From Pogonophryne albipinna (lineage: Eukaryota; Chordata; Actinopteri; Perciformes; Artedidraconidae): a DNA stretch of 64,000 nt. Position numbers and translations under genes: made by a program. Positions 21,480 through 33,233 of this stretch are shown one piece after another (position 1 is the first letter of the stretch; each line of letters opens with the position of its first letter). The notes beneath the pieces are model-generated. The model saw nothing but the letters and a program-made list of their open reading frames with translations, did not search any database and was not told the DNA's origin. The stretch covers positions 19,323,550-19,387,549 of the forward strand of contig CM053243.1 in NCBI GenBank assembly GCA_028583405.1. The letters run 5' to 3'.

Positions 21480-21736
21480 CCCTTATAACCAAATAAGTAA
21501 ATAAACTAAACTGGTGGTGCCCAGCAAACAATGTGGGCTTCGTAAATAATTGGACAGCATTCTGGGGAAAACCTGGTCTGATTAAGAGAGACGGCATTCA
21601 TCCTACTTTGGAAGGTGCAAATCTCATTTCGGCAAACATTTCAGGGCTTTGTGGACTTAATCCATGACAAACTGGAGTTGAGACCAGGAGGCGGAGTCGC
21701 AGTCTTACACGCTTCTCTGCGCTCTCTCCTAGGCAG
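21480..21736 (+). mobile_element. 5' part of a LINE, separated from its ORF by ERV-1
   Basis: The plus strand reads [33 protein letters not shown] fragments (about 21555-21640), a segment found upstream of the endonuclease in some fish LINEs. The sequence breaks at GGCAG, where ERV-1 is inserted. LINE sequence resumes after the matching GCAG at 29155. Confidence 0.6.
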
Positions 21737-22504
21737 TGTTGAAGCAAACACAGTAGTGGTGGCTTAAAGCCCACCTCTGCTCCGCGCTGTTCGTTAGATG
21801 AGCCTGGTCAGATTAATAAGAGAAGGAGTTCAAAACACCGGCATAAAAGTTATAACAATAATCTGATTTTAATGGTAAAAAACACCAATACAAATTACAG
21901 AGTACTCTGGGCTCCCAGCTCTACTGCTGTGCGATACAGGTATCGGGACCAGCCAGTCAGAAACAGGGGGCATTTTGCATGAATAAACAACAGTATATAT
22001 GGACATTTTTGGGGCGGAGATGTGGGTCGGCTCTTCCATCCCATTTTACTCCTAAGTGAAGCGTGAGAGCCTCGGAACTAGTCAAGGTCAGAATCACTTT
22101 TTATCTTCCACCTAACTTCACTCCTTTACTTTCCCAGGGAAGATTTCACACAAACTATTCTTTCCCAAAACAATCAAACATTGTACACAGATATATTGGT
22201 GCTTGAGATTATACTGGCCCCAGGAAGAACCTTGAATAAGAACATGTGCATGTGCTGGTGGGGGGGAAAGTGTATGTGTGTGTGTGTGCTGATATCTGGG
22301 TCAGTGAGTGTATGTGTGTGTGCTGGAGACAGGAGGTGTAAGTGTGTGTGTGTCAGGGTATCTGGGTCATTGAGTGTAAGTGAAAAGGGTTATATATATA
22401 GGATTACTTTAAAACAGTCCCAAATAATACATGTTCACTTCAATACAGTTCAAGATAATACCTGTTTACTTTAATACAGTTTAGAACAATATCTGTTTGC
22501 TTTA
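21737..22504 (-). repeat. ERV-1 3' LTR
   Basis: On the plus strand it starts TGTTGAAGCAAACAC and ends TTTGCTTTA. The interior-side junction reads CCCCTCTTTT on the plus strand, an A/G-rich polypurine tract on the coding strand. It has a TG-rich block at 22264-22370. It is nearly identical to the LTR at 28387. Confidence 0.9.
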
Positions 22505-22847
22505 ACCCCTCTTTTGATCTCACCTTCAGAGATCAACTTATACACAGCATTTGAAACATAACCACTGTCATTCTTTTCTACTGTCTGTCCCCCAACATTT
22601 ATATAAATCCATCAGAAGCTGGGATTTAAACCTTTAGGAACAGTCCACCATAACAACTTCTTATGACAGTGGAGGGAGACCAAAATATGTTTAAAAAATG
22701 GTCCTTGTCGGCTGAGTCATCGTGCTCGTCCTCCTCCGACGCGTAAGCCAACAAGGGCATTTGGTACGAAGGGGAAGGGGCAGCTTCTCCCTCAAAAAAT
22801 GGGATATTAAAACAAAGTTCCTCAAAAAATGGGAAAAACAAAGTTCC

Positions 22848-23440
22848 TCAAAAATGGGATATTAAAACAAACTCCACACCGGCTATATCAACCTGTTTCA
22901 GCGGAAAGTGTAGTCCCCTGTGCCGTCCTGGCTTGCCGTGTCTTTGTCCCCCCGATCCGCTGACGGCGGCTTCTGGGCTGCCTGCTAGAGAGATGTCTTC
23001 TGGATCCTCCTCCTCCGGCCCGCTGATGGCGGCTTCCGGGTCGATGCTGGAGAGATGTCTTCCCGATCCTCCGTCTCCGGTCCGCTGATGACGCCTCCCG
23101 GGTCGACTGCTGGAGAGATGTCCTCCCGATCCTGCTCCTCCAGTCCGCTGATGGCTGCTTCCGAGTCGACCTCCTCGTCGAGGGCCACGTCCGTCCTGAT
23201 GTCGTCCACGGTCCAAGCAGGTGGTTTCCCCGCCGCACACTGGCTCCAGCTGTCCCCCTTTCCTCCTAGACGGACGGCATGAGAGATCCGCTGGGTCACT
23301 CGGTCGGGGCCGGAGAGCCTGGGGTTGAGCCACTTTGTCCTGATGACCTTCAGCCAGACGAACTCCGCTGTGTCGGCCTCCTGGGTCCCTCTTTGGCGTC
23401 ACCAACCTGTGTGGAGAAATCTGATACAAATCCCTCAAGC
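22848..23440 (-). pseudogene. ERV-1 integrase C-terminal remnant
   Basis: On the minus strand, about 23390-23100, frames give a WLKVIRTKWLNPRLSGPDRV stretch followed by HAVRLGGKGDSW and SQCAAG. This is the SH3-like C-terminal domain of a gammaretrovirus-like integrase and aligns by eye with the ERV-3 block at 60474-60840 (PRFTGPHKVTQR, HAVRLEGKGDTW). The downstream part carries imperfect repeats of a DREDISPA-type unit encoded by a roughly 57-bp tandem repeat (about 22980-23160). Frame changes show decay. Confidence 0.68.
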
Positions 23441-26400
23441 CTACGCTCAGGGCTCCTGGGCCCTCAGCTGCTTGGAGCCTGTTGGTGGGGTGTCTTAAAA
23501 CAACAGCCGTCTGTGAACAGGTTTTCTAAATTAATTGTAGACCTCCTGTCTGCCAGTGCAGCTTCAGAATCTTAATACTTGGACTGTGGCAACAAAACAA
23601 AACTCCAACATCTCTAGGTGAACCAAATAACATATTTCAATCGCTCTGAATTTCTGACAAGCATCTGTGTTATTCTTAAATCAAATCCTTGAGATCCCAT
23701 TTAAAATCTAAATATAATATGAACTGCTAATGTTTCTGGTAAAGAAACACACTAATGTTATGGATTCAAAAACAACCAAAATCATGATGCTGACAAAATG
23801 AATGATTTCCTGGTGATACTGCTTTTACCTGTCAGTGCTGAGATATTATCAAGATCACTCACAGTAGCCCCTTGGCCACTGATTCTGCATCTAAGTTACC
23901 TGTTATAACTCAATCAATATTAGAAACATGTCAACATTCATCAAACAGTATCTTATCCCCAGATATGGAGCAGGTCAATTCTAAAACTGTCAATCAATGG
24001 TCAGATTGAACATCCGAGTTGGGGCAGCAGGTTCCTTTCAGTCCCTAAATGAAAAATGTACATTGTGAATTTTACACTCCCCCTTTTTACACATGAACCT
24101 CATGTGTAACCATGGATTATAAGAAAATACCAAACATTTTCCCAAATGTACATCCATCATTTCCACAGTAAACACTTCAGTGAAATGAAGTGTTTCTCTC
24201 CATCCTTCAGTCCTAAAAGAAACAGAATCTTCATGTTTTAGTTTGAGTTTCACATTCTGCAAACTGCCACCTCCTGTGGGAGTAAAATATCATCAAGTGG
24301 ATTAGAAACGGGTAATAATATGTTAGTCCAAAAACATGCTTGGTTAGTTATTGTTTTAGAATCATGCAGTTACACTGATCACATGCAGACATACACTCAC
24401 ATTCACATTCACACTGTCAGGTTGTAAAGTCAAGTTTGATCAGGTTCGCCCCAGAGTCAGTCATTGACAGTTCCTTCTCAAGTTACACTGTCGGTCAGGG
24501 TCAAAGGTCAGTTGGTCTCAGTCTTTTTGGCCATGTGTGTGCTCTGCAGAGACTTCGATATTTCAGCATAGGCCAGTATCCTTTGTCTACAAAAATCTGT
24601 CATATATGGAGCGCCATCATTAATTAATTCACAATTACAACTATACTTTTCAAGATATCTCTAACTTTTCATTGGGACAGCTGTTTCCCACATTTCCTGA
24701 AATGTGTTAGCCAAAAATGTCACTTCCTTATAGTACTACTACTGCAGTTTATTAACACCTAATCTATATTAAAATGTCTAATAGATCTATTTCAGAAACT
24801 TGTGCATATAATTATTATCTTGAGTCAAAACATTATTAGGATCTGTAAAGTTCTGCCATGTATTTCATAACTCATATTAATTTATCTTCAATTCTGGTCC
24901 ACTTAAAGAACAAAGTTAACCTCTTTAACAGTGAGTGGAACCTTGGGTGTACGAACATGTAACAATCACTCCTTCCTTTATTAAGGATTTAAAAACAGAA
25001 GTAATTTCATCAATGGTTTGTAGTTGAATTTAGGAATTATCACTTATGGTAGGTATGTTTTTACTTTTTAACATCTCTAAATGTCAGCCAATTACCAATT
25101 AAATGGATGTCCATTAGGAGGTGGTGACGCTTGTCTTTTAAACTCATAATCTGGTGCCGTGCGCTCCCTGTGAAGCTGCAACTAAGATTTTAAAAACCAC
25201 TGCAGGGTGGGTCGAGTGACCCATTCTCCCTATTGGTCGTCAATAATATGCACCATTACAATGGGTGATCCAAGGCCCCACATTTGTTTACTCCCAATTA
25301 TATTGCTTTTTCAAAATTAAATTAGCTGTTTTTAATTTTAATTTAATTTTAAACTCTACATTTTGAACGACAAACAACAGTTATTTCCCCAGAAAAAGTT
25401 CTCCTGTAGTAATATATGCCACAATGGTGAAACCAATACCTCAGATTGAAATACTATATTTTGTTTAGAACTAACTTTCCCTTCAACATGGCCTATATAA
25501 ATAAATATTTGTCTGATCTTATAGAGATGTTACTAAAACTCTCCCTTTGAACTGATCAATACTGTAACAAATTAAAACACTACCAAATTCACACAATAAA
25601 AACTCTTAAAGAATAATTTGTAAACATGATAAAAATATTGAAGAATATGGTTCTACACTGTACTCTCCCCCTTTATCCCTCAGTGTGTTTTAGGATGGTT
25701 CTCATTTCACTTTCACAACTTTTTATCTTTACTTATTTATCAAGTCAATTCAATTTCTTTAAATTTGGTTCTTTAAAATACATTAGTAGATACCTTGTGG
25801 AGTATTCACAATAACTAATCCTCTCTAGGATATGAAATCCGTTCATCTTTAAGCAGTTACTATTTCCTTATTTATCTTTTGTTCATGATAACAATGGTAT
25901 AACAACCACACGTTTTACCCATAGCTAGTTTCTATGTCAAGATTATTATGTGTGACATAATAATCAGATGTCTTGTTTGCTAAACAAGAATAATAAACTT
26001 TATTCTTTTCAGTATTCCAGACCATCATTTAAACAAGCAGCCTCTTATCTAAACACTAAGCATTAAGGTTTCTACACCACCCCCTGGGAAACTCTTGCAT
26101 AATTATGCTGTAAAATCATTGCATCATTCCTTCAGAGTCTGAACCATCTGAGACAAGCATGTCTCAAGATCTTGTCATAATGAGCACAGTCAGTGATGCA
26201 GCTGTAGTCAGTGGCAGGGTCCCCAAAAAAGCTAGGACCGGCCCTGGTCAGTGGCCTTCAAGGAAACTCCCTGGCATTGGGATGAGGGAAGGAATCACTT
26301 GGCAGACACACGTTGTCCTCTGTACAGCAGAAATCCCCCCAAAACCGCAGTACCTCTTCACACCACTGTTGCCTTGACAACGAGGCACAAGCATAATGTC

Positions 26401-27940
26401 AATATCTCCTCAGAGATGCGTTCTTTGCACACTTCTTCTGTTTGCAGTGAGCAACTCTTCACCAACACACTGATTCAGAGAACCCAAAAGGTGGTGCACA
26501 GCTATCCAATGCTGCTGTAATCACAGCCATTCAGCTACTGAGAAAAACTCAATTTAAATCTCTCTCCCAACGGGTTACAAAATAAAACGGCTGAGGTCAG
26601 GAATGCTGAAACAGGTGAATGTTAAAACAAACTAATGATAGTAGTCTGCCTATTCTTTATTACTTCAGTTCTAAGTTAATAGGCAAAACAAGGAAACTTT
26701 CCCTAACCACAGATTAATCTTTTATCTACTTGGTTATTCTATTCATTTTCAAATTGTTTATCTAAGTTGTGTTACAAGCATGGTGAGGTTGTAACAGAAT
26801 ACACAAATAACTGTATTCAATCCGCGCCGTATTTGAAAACTGTAATGAATTAAAATCAATGTTTAACGACGTAATATAAGTTAAATATATTGTTAAGCTA
26901 ATTACTGTTTTATTGTGAAGGCATCTCTGGTGAACAGCGGCCTGTGGCTTTTATTTTGAAAGGCCGTTCCGGAAATATACTCCGTAATGTGAACAGTGAG
27001 CTTGACTTCTAGAAACACGGAAAGTTACGATAACAATCGTTCTAATGCATTAAATAAAGTCATGAAAGAGACAAGGAGGGGAAAAGGCGTGTGGAAGTAA
27101 GCAATGAACTGAAAATGCCACCAATCCTCCGTTTTAACCATGGTTTTAACGTGATGGCGGACATTGAAAACCGAAGCGGGCATAAGCACCCCTGTCATAC
27201 ATAACCACTTTTTACTTTCCCTTAACGTTACTGTATGTAATATAATTTTTTCTTGAAATATAATTAAGTACAATCCTTAGTTCATGACAAATACCATGAA
27301 ATTCACAATGTAATGCAATGGTGCCAATCAGTTCTCAAAACCTCTCATAAAACCACAAAGTGACGTAACTGTGTCCCACAAAAACGGCTAAAAACACAAA
27401 TTATAGTTTCTTATTTATTTCAATATCTACTTCCTCAAATCACACATTGATGAATTAATTTTCAATGTATTCACTCCAACTTCAGATCACTCGATCTTTC
27501 ACTTCTTCCATGATTGACTTTGTATCTTTTATCTGACTGGGTTGGTCTGTGTTCACTTGTATTTATCAATACACTGGAGAAATCTTGTCGTTACTCTTAA
27601 TGTCCTTATTGTTATTTATTTGAATGTCCTGTTAATTCAGACGTGCACACAGCATATGGTTGTACACCCTGTTCGCCTCCAGAGGGCAGCAGCTGACCAC
27701 GAATGAACTTCCTCTGTCTGATGAAGCTCCCAGCTTCTGCAAACCTTCTCCTGTCACTATGTTTCTGCTCTCTCTTCTCAATTATTACACAGATTCGACG
27801 TAAAAAATGACACAGTTTATTACAGAATTTCCCCAGCGAGTCAGCCGTGCAGGACTAGACTACCTCACGGAGACCTCACTGGTTCACTTTGCTAGGTCAA
27901 GAATGCTCTACTTGACTCTACAAACACTTTCTCAAATATA
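23441..27940. other. ERV-1 interior without readable genes
   Basis: About 4.5 kb of mostly A/T-rich sequence has no long frame. The stretch at about 24880-25270 matches the ERV-2 interior at 49060-49470, so it is proviral rather than host sequence. It may be a heavily decayed pol/env region or a non-coding replacement. Confidence 0.5.
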
Positions 27941-28140
27941 ACTCGATGCCCGGTCCGGAATGCCCTACCGGACTCTGAGCACCGACTTTGCTTTTAGTGA
28001 GCTAAGGACTGGAATGCAAAACCAGACTCTTACACACCCTTAGTGCCCTATAGGTCCGGAATTTCCTACCGGACTCTTATACACACTTAGTGTCCTATAG
28101 GTCAGGAATGTACACCTGACTCTTATACAAACACTTTCTT
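27941..28140 (-). repeat. ERV-1 leader tandem repeats
   Basis: Imperfect copies of a roughly 50-60-bp unit (CCGGAAT...CTACCGGACTCTTA...CACTTAGTG...CCTATAGGTC) occupy the untranslated leader downstream of the primer binding site. ERV-3 has a different tandem repeat in the same position. Confidence 0.65.
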
Positions 28141-28365
28141 AAGTATTGTATTTTTTACCGTGACTAAGAACACTGAGAACGCCACTGACAACTCTAAAAT
28201 TTTGTAGCAAAGCCAAATCACAGATTTTGGTAATCAACAGGTATCTGTTTTACCTTTGTATTATGTAGGATGTCCTGGTTTAGTTGTCAACGGTGTCCCG
28301 GGTGTCCTCCCCTGGACAGAAATGTGTCCGCTGGCTGTCGGTGGTCCTTCTAGAGACCAGCACTC

Positions 28366-28383
28366 ATCACGTCGGGGTCACCA
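28366..28383 (-). promoter_or_regulatory. ERV-1 primer binding site (tRNA-Trp)
   Basis: The coding strand reads TGGTGACCCCGACGTGAT, complementary over 18 nt to the 3' end of vertebrate tRNA-Trp including CCA. It lies three bases after the 5' LTR. The identical site occurs in ERV-3. Confidence 0.93.
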
Positions 28384-28386
28384 GAT

Positions 28387-29154
28387 TGTTGAAGCAAACA
28401 CAGTAGTGGTGGCTTAAAGCCCACCTCTGCTCCGCGCCGTTCGTTAGATGAGCCTGGTCAGATTAATAAGAGAAGGAGTTCAAAACACCGGCATAAAAGT
28501 TATAACAATAATCTGATTTTAATGGTAAAAAACACCAATACAAATTACAGAGTACTCGGGGCTCCCAGCTCTACTGCTGTGCGATACAGGTATCGGGACC
28601 AGCCAGTCAGAAACAGGGGGCATTTTGCATGAATAAACAACAGTATATATGGACATTTTTGGGGCGGAGATGTGGGTCGGCTCTTCCATCCCATTTTACT
28701 CCTAAGTGAAGCGTGAGAGCCTCGGAACTAGTCAAGGTCAGAATCACTTTTTATCTTCCACCTAACTTCACTCCTTTACTTTCCCAGAGAAGATTTCACA
28801 CAAACTATTCTTTCCCAAAACAATCAAACATTGTACACAGATATATTGGTGCTTGAGATTATACTGGCCTCAGGAAGAACCTTGAATAAGAACATGTGCA
28901 TGTGCTGGTGGGGGGGAAAGTGTATGTGTGTGTGTGTGCTGATATCTGGGTCAGTGAGTGTATGTGTGTGTGCTGGAGACAGGAGGTGTAAGTGTGTGTG
29001 TGTCAGGGTATCTGGGTCATTGAGTGTAAGTGAAAAGGGTTATATATATAGGATTACTTTAAAACAGTCCCAAATAATACATGTTCACTTCAATACAGTT
29101 CAAGATAATACCTGTTTACTTTAATACAGTTTAGAACAATATCTGTTTGCTTTA
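28387..29154 (-). repeat. ERV-1 5' LTR
   Basis: This matches 21737-22504 with only a few differences (for example CGCGCCG for CGCGCTG, and CTCGGGG for CTCTGGG). The primer binding site lies at its coding-strand 3' side. Low divergence suggests a fairly recent insertion. Confidence 0.9.
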
Positions 29155-29158
29155 GCAG

Positions 29159-32100
29159 TCATCCATAGGAATCCCGAACCCAATAAAATACCCAATATTA
29201 GCGGTGTGTGTGTCTGCCCAAGGACAATTTAAGGTAAAACCTAATAGAGGTGTCATACATAATAACCTAATAAAAGTAAATGTCACAACTACTACAGTGC
29301 AACAAAACAGGAATATTAAATGTGGTCTCTTAAACATAAGATCTCTAGCATCTAAAGCAATATTGGTAAATTATTTAATATCAGATTATAATATTGATAT
29401 ATGCTGTCTCACTGAAACTTGGTTGAGACATGAAGAATATGTCAGCATAAATGAGGCCACTCCACCCAGCCATATCAATACTCATATTGCCCGAGGCGTG
29501 GGCCGAGGAGGTGGAGTTGCAGCAATCTTTGACTCAAGTTTACTTATCAATACTAAACCAAAATTAAATTATACCTCCTTTGAAAGCCTCGTTTTTAGTC
29601 TTACGCATCTGACCTGGAAAACTTTGCAGCCAATCTTATTTGTTACAGTGTACCGTGCACCAGGTCCTTATTCAGAATTCTTATCAGAATTCTCTGAGTT
29701 TTTATCAACTTTGGTACTTAAAACAGATAAAGTAATTATCGTAGGTGACTTTAATATTCATGTTGACGATGATAAAAATAGCCTTACTGTTGCATTTAAC
29801 TCTATATTAGATTCTGTTGGTTTTTGTCAGAGTGTAAATAAACCAACCCACTGCTATAATCACACTCTCGACCTTGTTCTGACTTATGGTATTGAAATTG
29901 AGCAACTATTAGTCGAACCGCATAATCCTGCTTTTTCCGACCAATTCTTAGTAACTTTTGAAGTACTGTTACTAGACTACAAAGCATTAGTCAAAAGCTC
30001 CTGCAGCAGAAACCTATCTGTTAGTGCTATAGCCAAATGTAAGGAAGAGATTCCACCAATACTTAACTCGATAGCATGTCTGCATGTAGGGGAGGAAACT
30101 TATACAAAATGTACACCACCCCAAATTGATCATGTTGTTGATAGTGCTACAGATGCGCTGCGAATAGAATTAGACTCTGTTGCTCCTTTGAAAAAGAAGA
30201 AAATAAAACAACATAGATTAGCTCCATGGCATAATGCCGAAACTCGAAAAATAAAGCAAAAGTTGAGACAACTTTAAAGGATATGGCGTTCCACTGAACT
30301 TGAAGAATCTCGTTTAATTTGGCATATTACTCTCAATGAATATAAGAAAGCACTGCATAAAGCGAGAGCAGCCTACTACTCTTCATTAATAGATGAGAAT
30401 AAGAATAATGCAAGATTTCTTTTCAGCACTGTAGCCAGGCTGACAGAGAGCCATAGCTCGATTGAGCCTTCTATTCCCATAGCACTCAGTAGTAATGATT
30501 TTATGTGCTTTTTTAACGATAAAATTGTTACTCTTAGAAACAAAATTAATGACCTCTTGCCTTTGACCAGTATAGTGTTATCAACAGCTCCCGGAAACGT
30601 AAGTTCTAATATTACACTAGATAGTAAACTCGAATGCTTTTCAGCCATAAACCTTGAACAATTAAATTCAATGATTCTCTCTTCTAAACCATCAACGTGT
30701 ATGTTAGACCCAATTCCAACTAAGCTGTTGAAGGAAGTTTTTCCATTAATTAGCACTTCTTTATTAAATATTATGAATATGTCTTTATTATCAGGCTATG
30801 TTCCACAATCATTCAAAGTAGCAGTGATAAAACCACTTCTTAAAAAGCACAACCTCGATCCAGAGGTTTTAGCCAATTATAGACCTATTTCTAATCTTCC
30901 GTTCCTCTCAAAAATTCTTCAGAAAGCAGTCGCAAAACAGTTGTGTGATTACTTAAAAAACAATGATTTATTTGAAGATTTTCAGTCTGGCTTTAGAACA
31001 CATCATAGCACAGAGACAGCTCTGGTTAAAGTCACAAATGACATTCTAATAGCCTCTGACAAGGGACTTGTCTCTATTCTTGTTTTGCTCGATCTCAGTG
31101 CTGCATTTGATACTATCGATCATGATATCTTATTGCAAAGACTAGAGCACTTAGTTGGCATACAGGGAACTGCTTTAGGCTGGTTTAGGTCCTATCTATC
31201 TGAACGCTCTCAGTTTGTACGTGTCAATGATGAATCCTCCACGCAAACCAAAGTTAGCCATGGAGTGCCACAGGGCTCAGTGCTCGGACCTATTTTGTTC
31301 ACATTATATATGCTTCCGTTAGGCAATATTATAAGGAATCATTCTGTAAATTTTCATTGTTATGCGGATGATACTCAACTATATTTATCAATCAAGCCTG
31401 ATGAAATTAATCATCTAAATAAAATTCAAGACTGCCTCAAGGACTTAAAAACGTGGATGACCTTAAACTTTTTGATGTTAAACACGACCAAAACTGAAGT
31501 TATTGTACTTGGCCCGAAGAATCTACGAAACAAATTATCTAAAGATATACTAACTATGGATAGCATTAATTTGGCCTCCAGTGAGACTGTAAGGAATCTT
31601 GGTGTTATATTTGATCAGGATTTATCCTTTAACGCCCACATAAAATCAATTTCAAGGACCGCCTACCTCCATCTACATAACATTGCAAAAATCAGGCATA
31701 TCTTGCCTCAAAACGATGCAGAGAAACTAGTCCATGCATTTGTTACTTCAAGGCTGGATTATTGTAACTCTTTATTATCAGGGTGTACCAAGAAGTCAGT
31801 CAAGTCGCTTCAGCTGATTCAAAATGCTGCAGCTCGTGTACTAACCAGAGTGAGGAAAAGGGACCACATTACTCCTGTTCTGGCTGCCTTACACTGGCTC
31901 CCTATAGAACACAGGATAGAATTTAAAATTCTTCTTCTCGCTTACAAAGCCCTTAATGGGCAGGCGCCATCTTAGCTTAAAGAACTCATTATACCCTACT
32001 GTCCCACTAGGGCATTGCGTTCCAAGAATGCAGGGTTGTTGGTTGTTCCTAGAGTCTCTAAAAGTACAATGGGAGCCAGAGCCTTTTCTTATCAAGCTCC

Positions 32101-32173
32101 ACATTTGTGGAATCAGCTTCCAGTTTGTGTTCGGGCGGCAGACACCCTATCCGTTTTTAAGAGTGCGCTTTGA
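29159..32173 (+). pseudogene. LINE ORF2: AP endonuclease and reverse transcriptase
   Basis: One plus-strand frame covers a nearly full-length protein of an APE-type LINE (CR1/L2/Rex1-like group). Endonuclease motifs are NIRSL, CLTETW, GRGGGVAAI, VYRAPG and GDFNIHVD (29204-29980), with SDQF where SDH is usual. RT motifs follow: [59 protein letters not shown] and [11 protein letters not shown]. The frame continues to a conserved C-terminal region ([31 protein letters not shown]). Only two in-frame stops interrupt it, at 30275-30277 and 31973-31975. The copy is otherwise well preserved and was separated from its 5' part by ERV-1. Confidence 0.9.
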
Positions 32174-32560
32174 GGCAGCAACAAAGACTAGTTTTAGCTC
32201 TCAACAAGTTTTTAAAGTTTATCTTACCTTTTGTAGTGGCAATTTCTTATATTACTTTATATGGTAAAACCAAATGATGATATTATGCTTAGAAACTGTT
32301 TGGTCAACTCGACCTGTTCTACCACACGGTAGCTTCCTGCCAAGGTCGTACGTGGAGAATGCGGCTCTCCCTATGAGAGCATTGTAAGATAACAGTCAGG
32401 AGAAAGTCTTATCTCTTTTCCTTTCTGCACAGCAACAGTCCTCTATAAAACACACACACACACATTATACCATGTGCACACTCCTGCAGACTATCCTATA
32501 CTCTGTAAGACCTGTGCCTTTGAAGCTTCAAATAAATAACCAACAAGACAACGCTGTTTG
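32174..32560 (+). repeat. LINE 3' untranslated region and tail
   Basis: The sequence after the ORF2 stop holds a short (CA)n at 32448-32463 and AATAAATAA near 32532. The exact end of the LINE is unclear. Confidence 0.5.
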
Positions 32561-33051
32561 CTTTCACCAGTTTATTATTGATTACTCTCATTGTACATCT
32601 TTGCAGTATTGACGAGTCTAAAATACCCACAACACTTTTTTCACCTAGTTAACATTTTTTTGTTATTATTCATGCATATTTTACTAATCACTCCCCCCTC
32701 AATTGGAAATATGTGTTTACATAAATGGTGACCAAACCGTTTGAGACCCACAGAGAACTTAGACTAAGTTAACTATCTAAACACTCAGAGTCCTTTACCT
32801 GACCTGAGTTGTAGTTATCAGTCTCTCAGTCTGACAGGAGAGGACTCTCCTCCACCTTGTTGACAGCTCATTATATATCCGTTAGCGCAGCTAGCTAGCA
32901 CCAGATGCTAACAACAACAATACACGTAACCGGTGCGCGCGCTTTCTCTCTCACTCGCGCCACACCTATGGAGCTAATTTCCTGCCATAACTCCACAAAC
33001 AAACTAAACAGGTTTTACAAATGTTTGTATGTTTCAGAGACAAATTCAGCA
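32561..33051. other. Intervening sequence without a gene
   Basis: No coding frame or recognised element is visible. A TTTATTATTGATTACTC stretch begins it and a run of GCTAGC-rich bases lies near 32890. Confidence 0.4.
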
Positions 33052-33165
33052 TAGGTTTTACAAGTACACAACATTTTTTTACAACTACAACACTTTTTTT
33101 TACAAGTAAAAAACTTGTTTTTACAACTTCAACACTTTTTTTTACAAGTACAAAACTTTTTCTTC
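33052..33165 (+). repeat. Degenerate tandem repeat (TTTTACAAGTACAAAACTTTT-like)
   Basis: About five imperfect copies of a roughly 22-25-bp unit, TTTTTTACAA(C/G)TACAACAC or similar, run directly into the hairpin at 33171. The short open frames here are by-products of the repeat. Confidence 0.7.
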
Positions 33166-33170
33166 TCACG

Positions 33171-33233
33171 GCGGAATGTTACTGCCAAAAGTCACGTGAG
33201 TGAGTCACGTGACTTTTGGCAGTAATATTCCGC
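33171..33233. repeat. Near-perfect 29-bp hairpin with 5-bp loop
   Basis: The left arm 33171-33199 (GCGGAATGTTACTGCC...CACGTGA) pairs with 33205-33233 (TCACGTGACTTTTGGCAGTAATATTCCGC) with one mismatch. The loop is GTGAG. The palindrome includes CACGTG E-box cores. Confidence 0.95.

Larger units (their letters stand above)
21737..29154 (-). mobile_element. ERV-1: endogenous retrovirus-like provirus
   Basis: Two 768-bp LTRs in the same orientation (21737-22504 and 28387-29154) enclose a 5.9-kb interior. The 4-bp duplication GCAG flanks the provirus (21733-21736 and 29155-29158). A tRNA-Trp primer binding site adjoins the right LTR, so transcription runs on the minus strand. The interior retains an integrase C-terminal remnant near the left LTR but no open gag, RT or env. 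It splits a LINE. It is a defective old copy. Confidence 0.9.

Noticed and set aside
22181..22474. 97-codon frame CMCVCVLISGSVSVCVCAG, duplicated at 28831-29124
   Set aside because: The duplication is explained by the two ERV-1 LTRs and the composition by a GT-rich block. It is not a gene.
22985..23238. Overlapping Arg- and Ser-rich frames on both strands
   Set aside because: They arise from a tandem repeat behind the ERV-1 integrase tail. Only the frame matching the integrase end has support.
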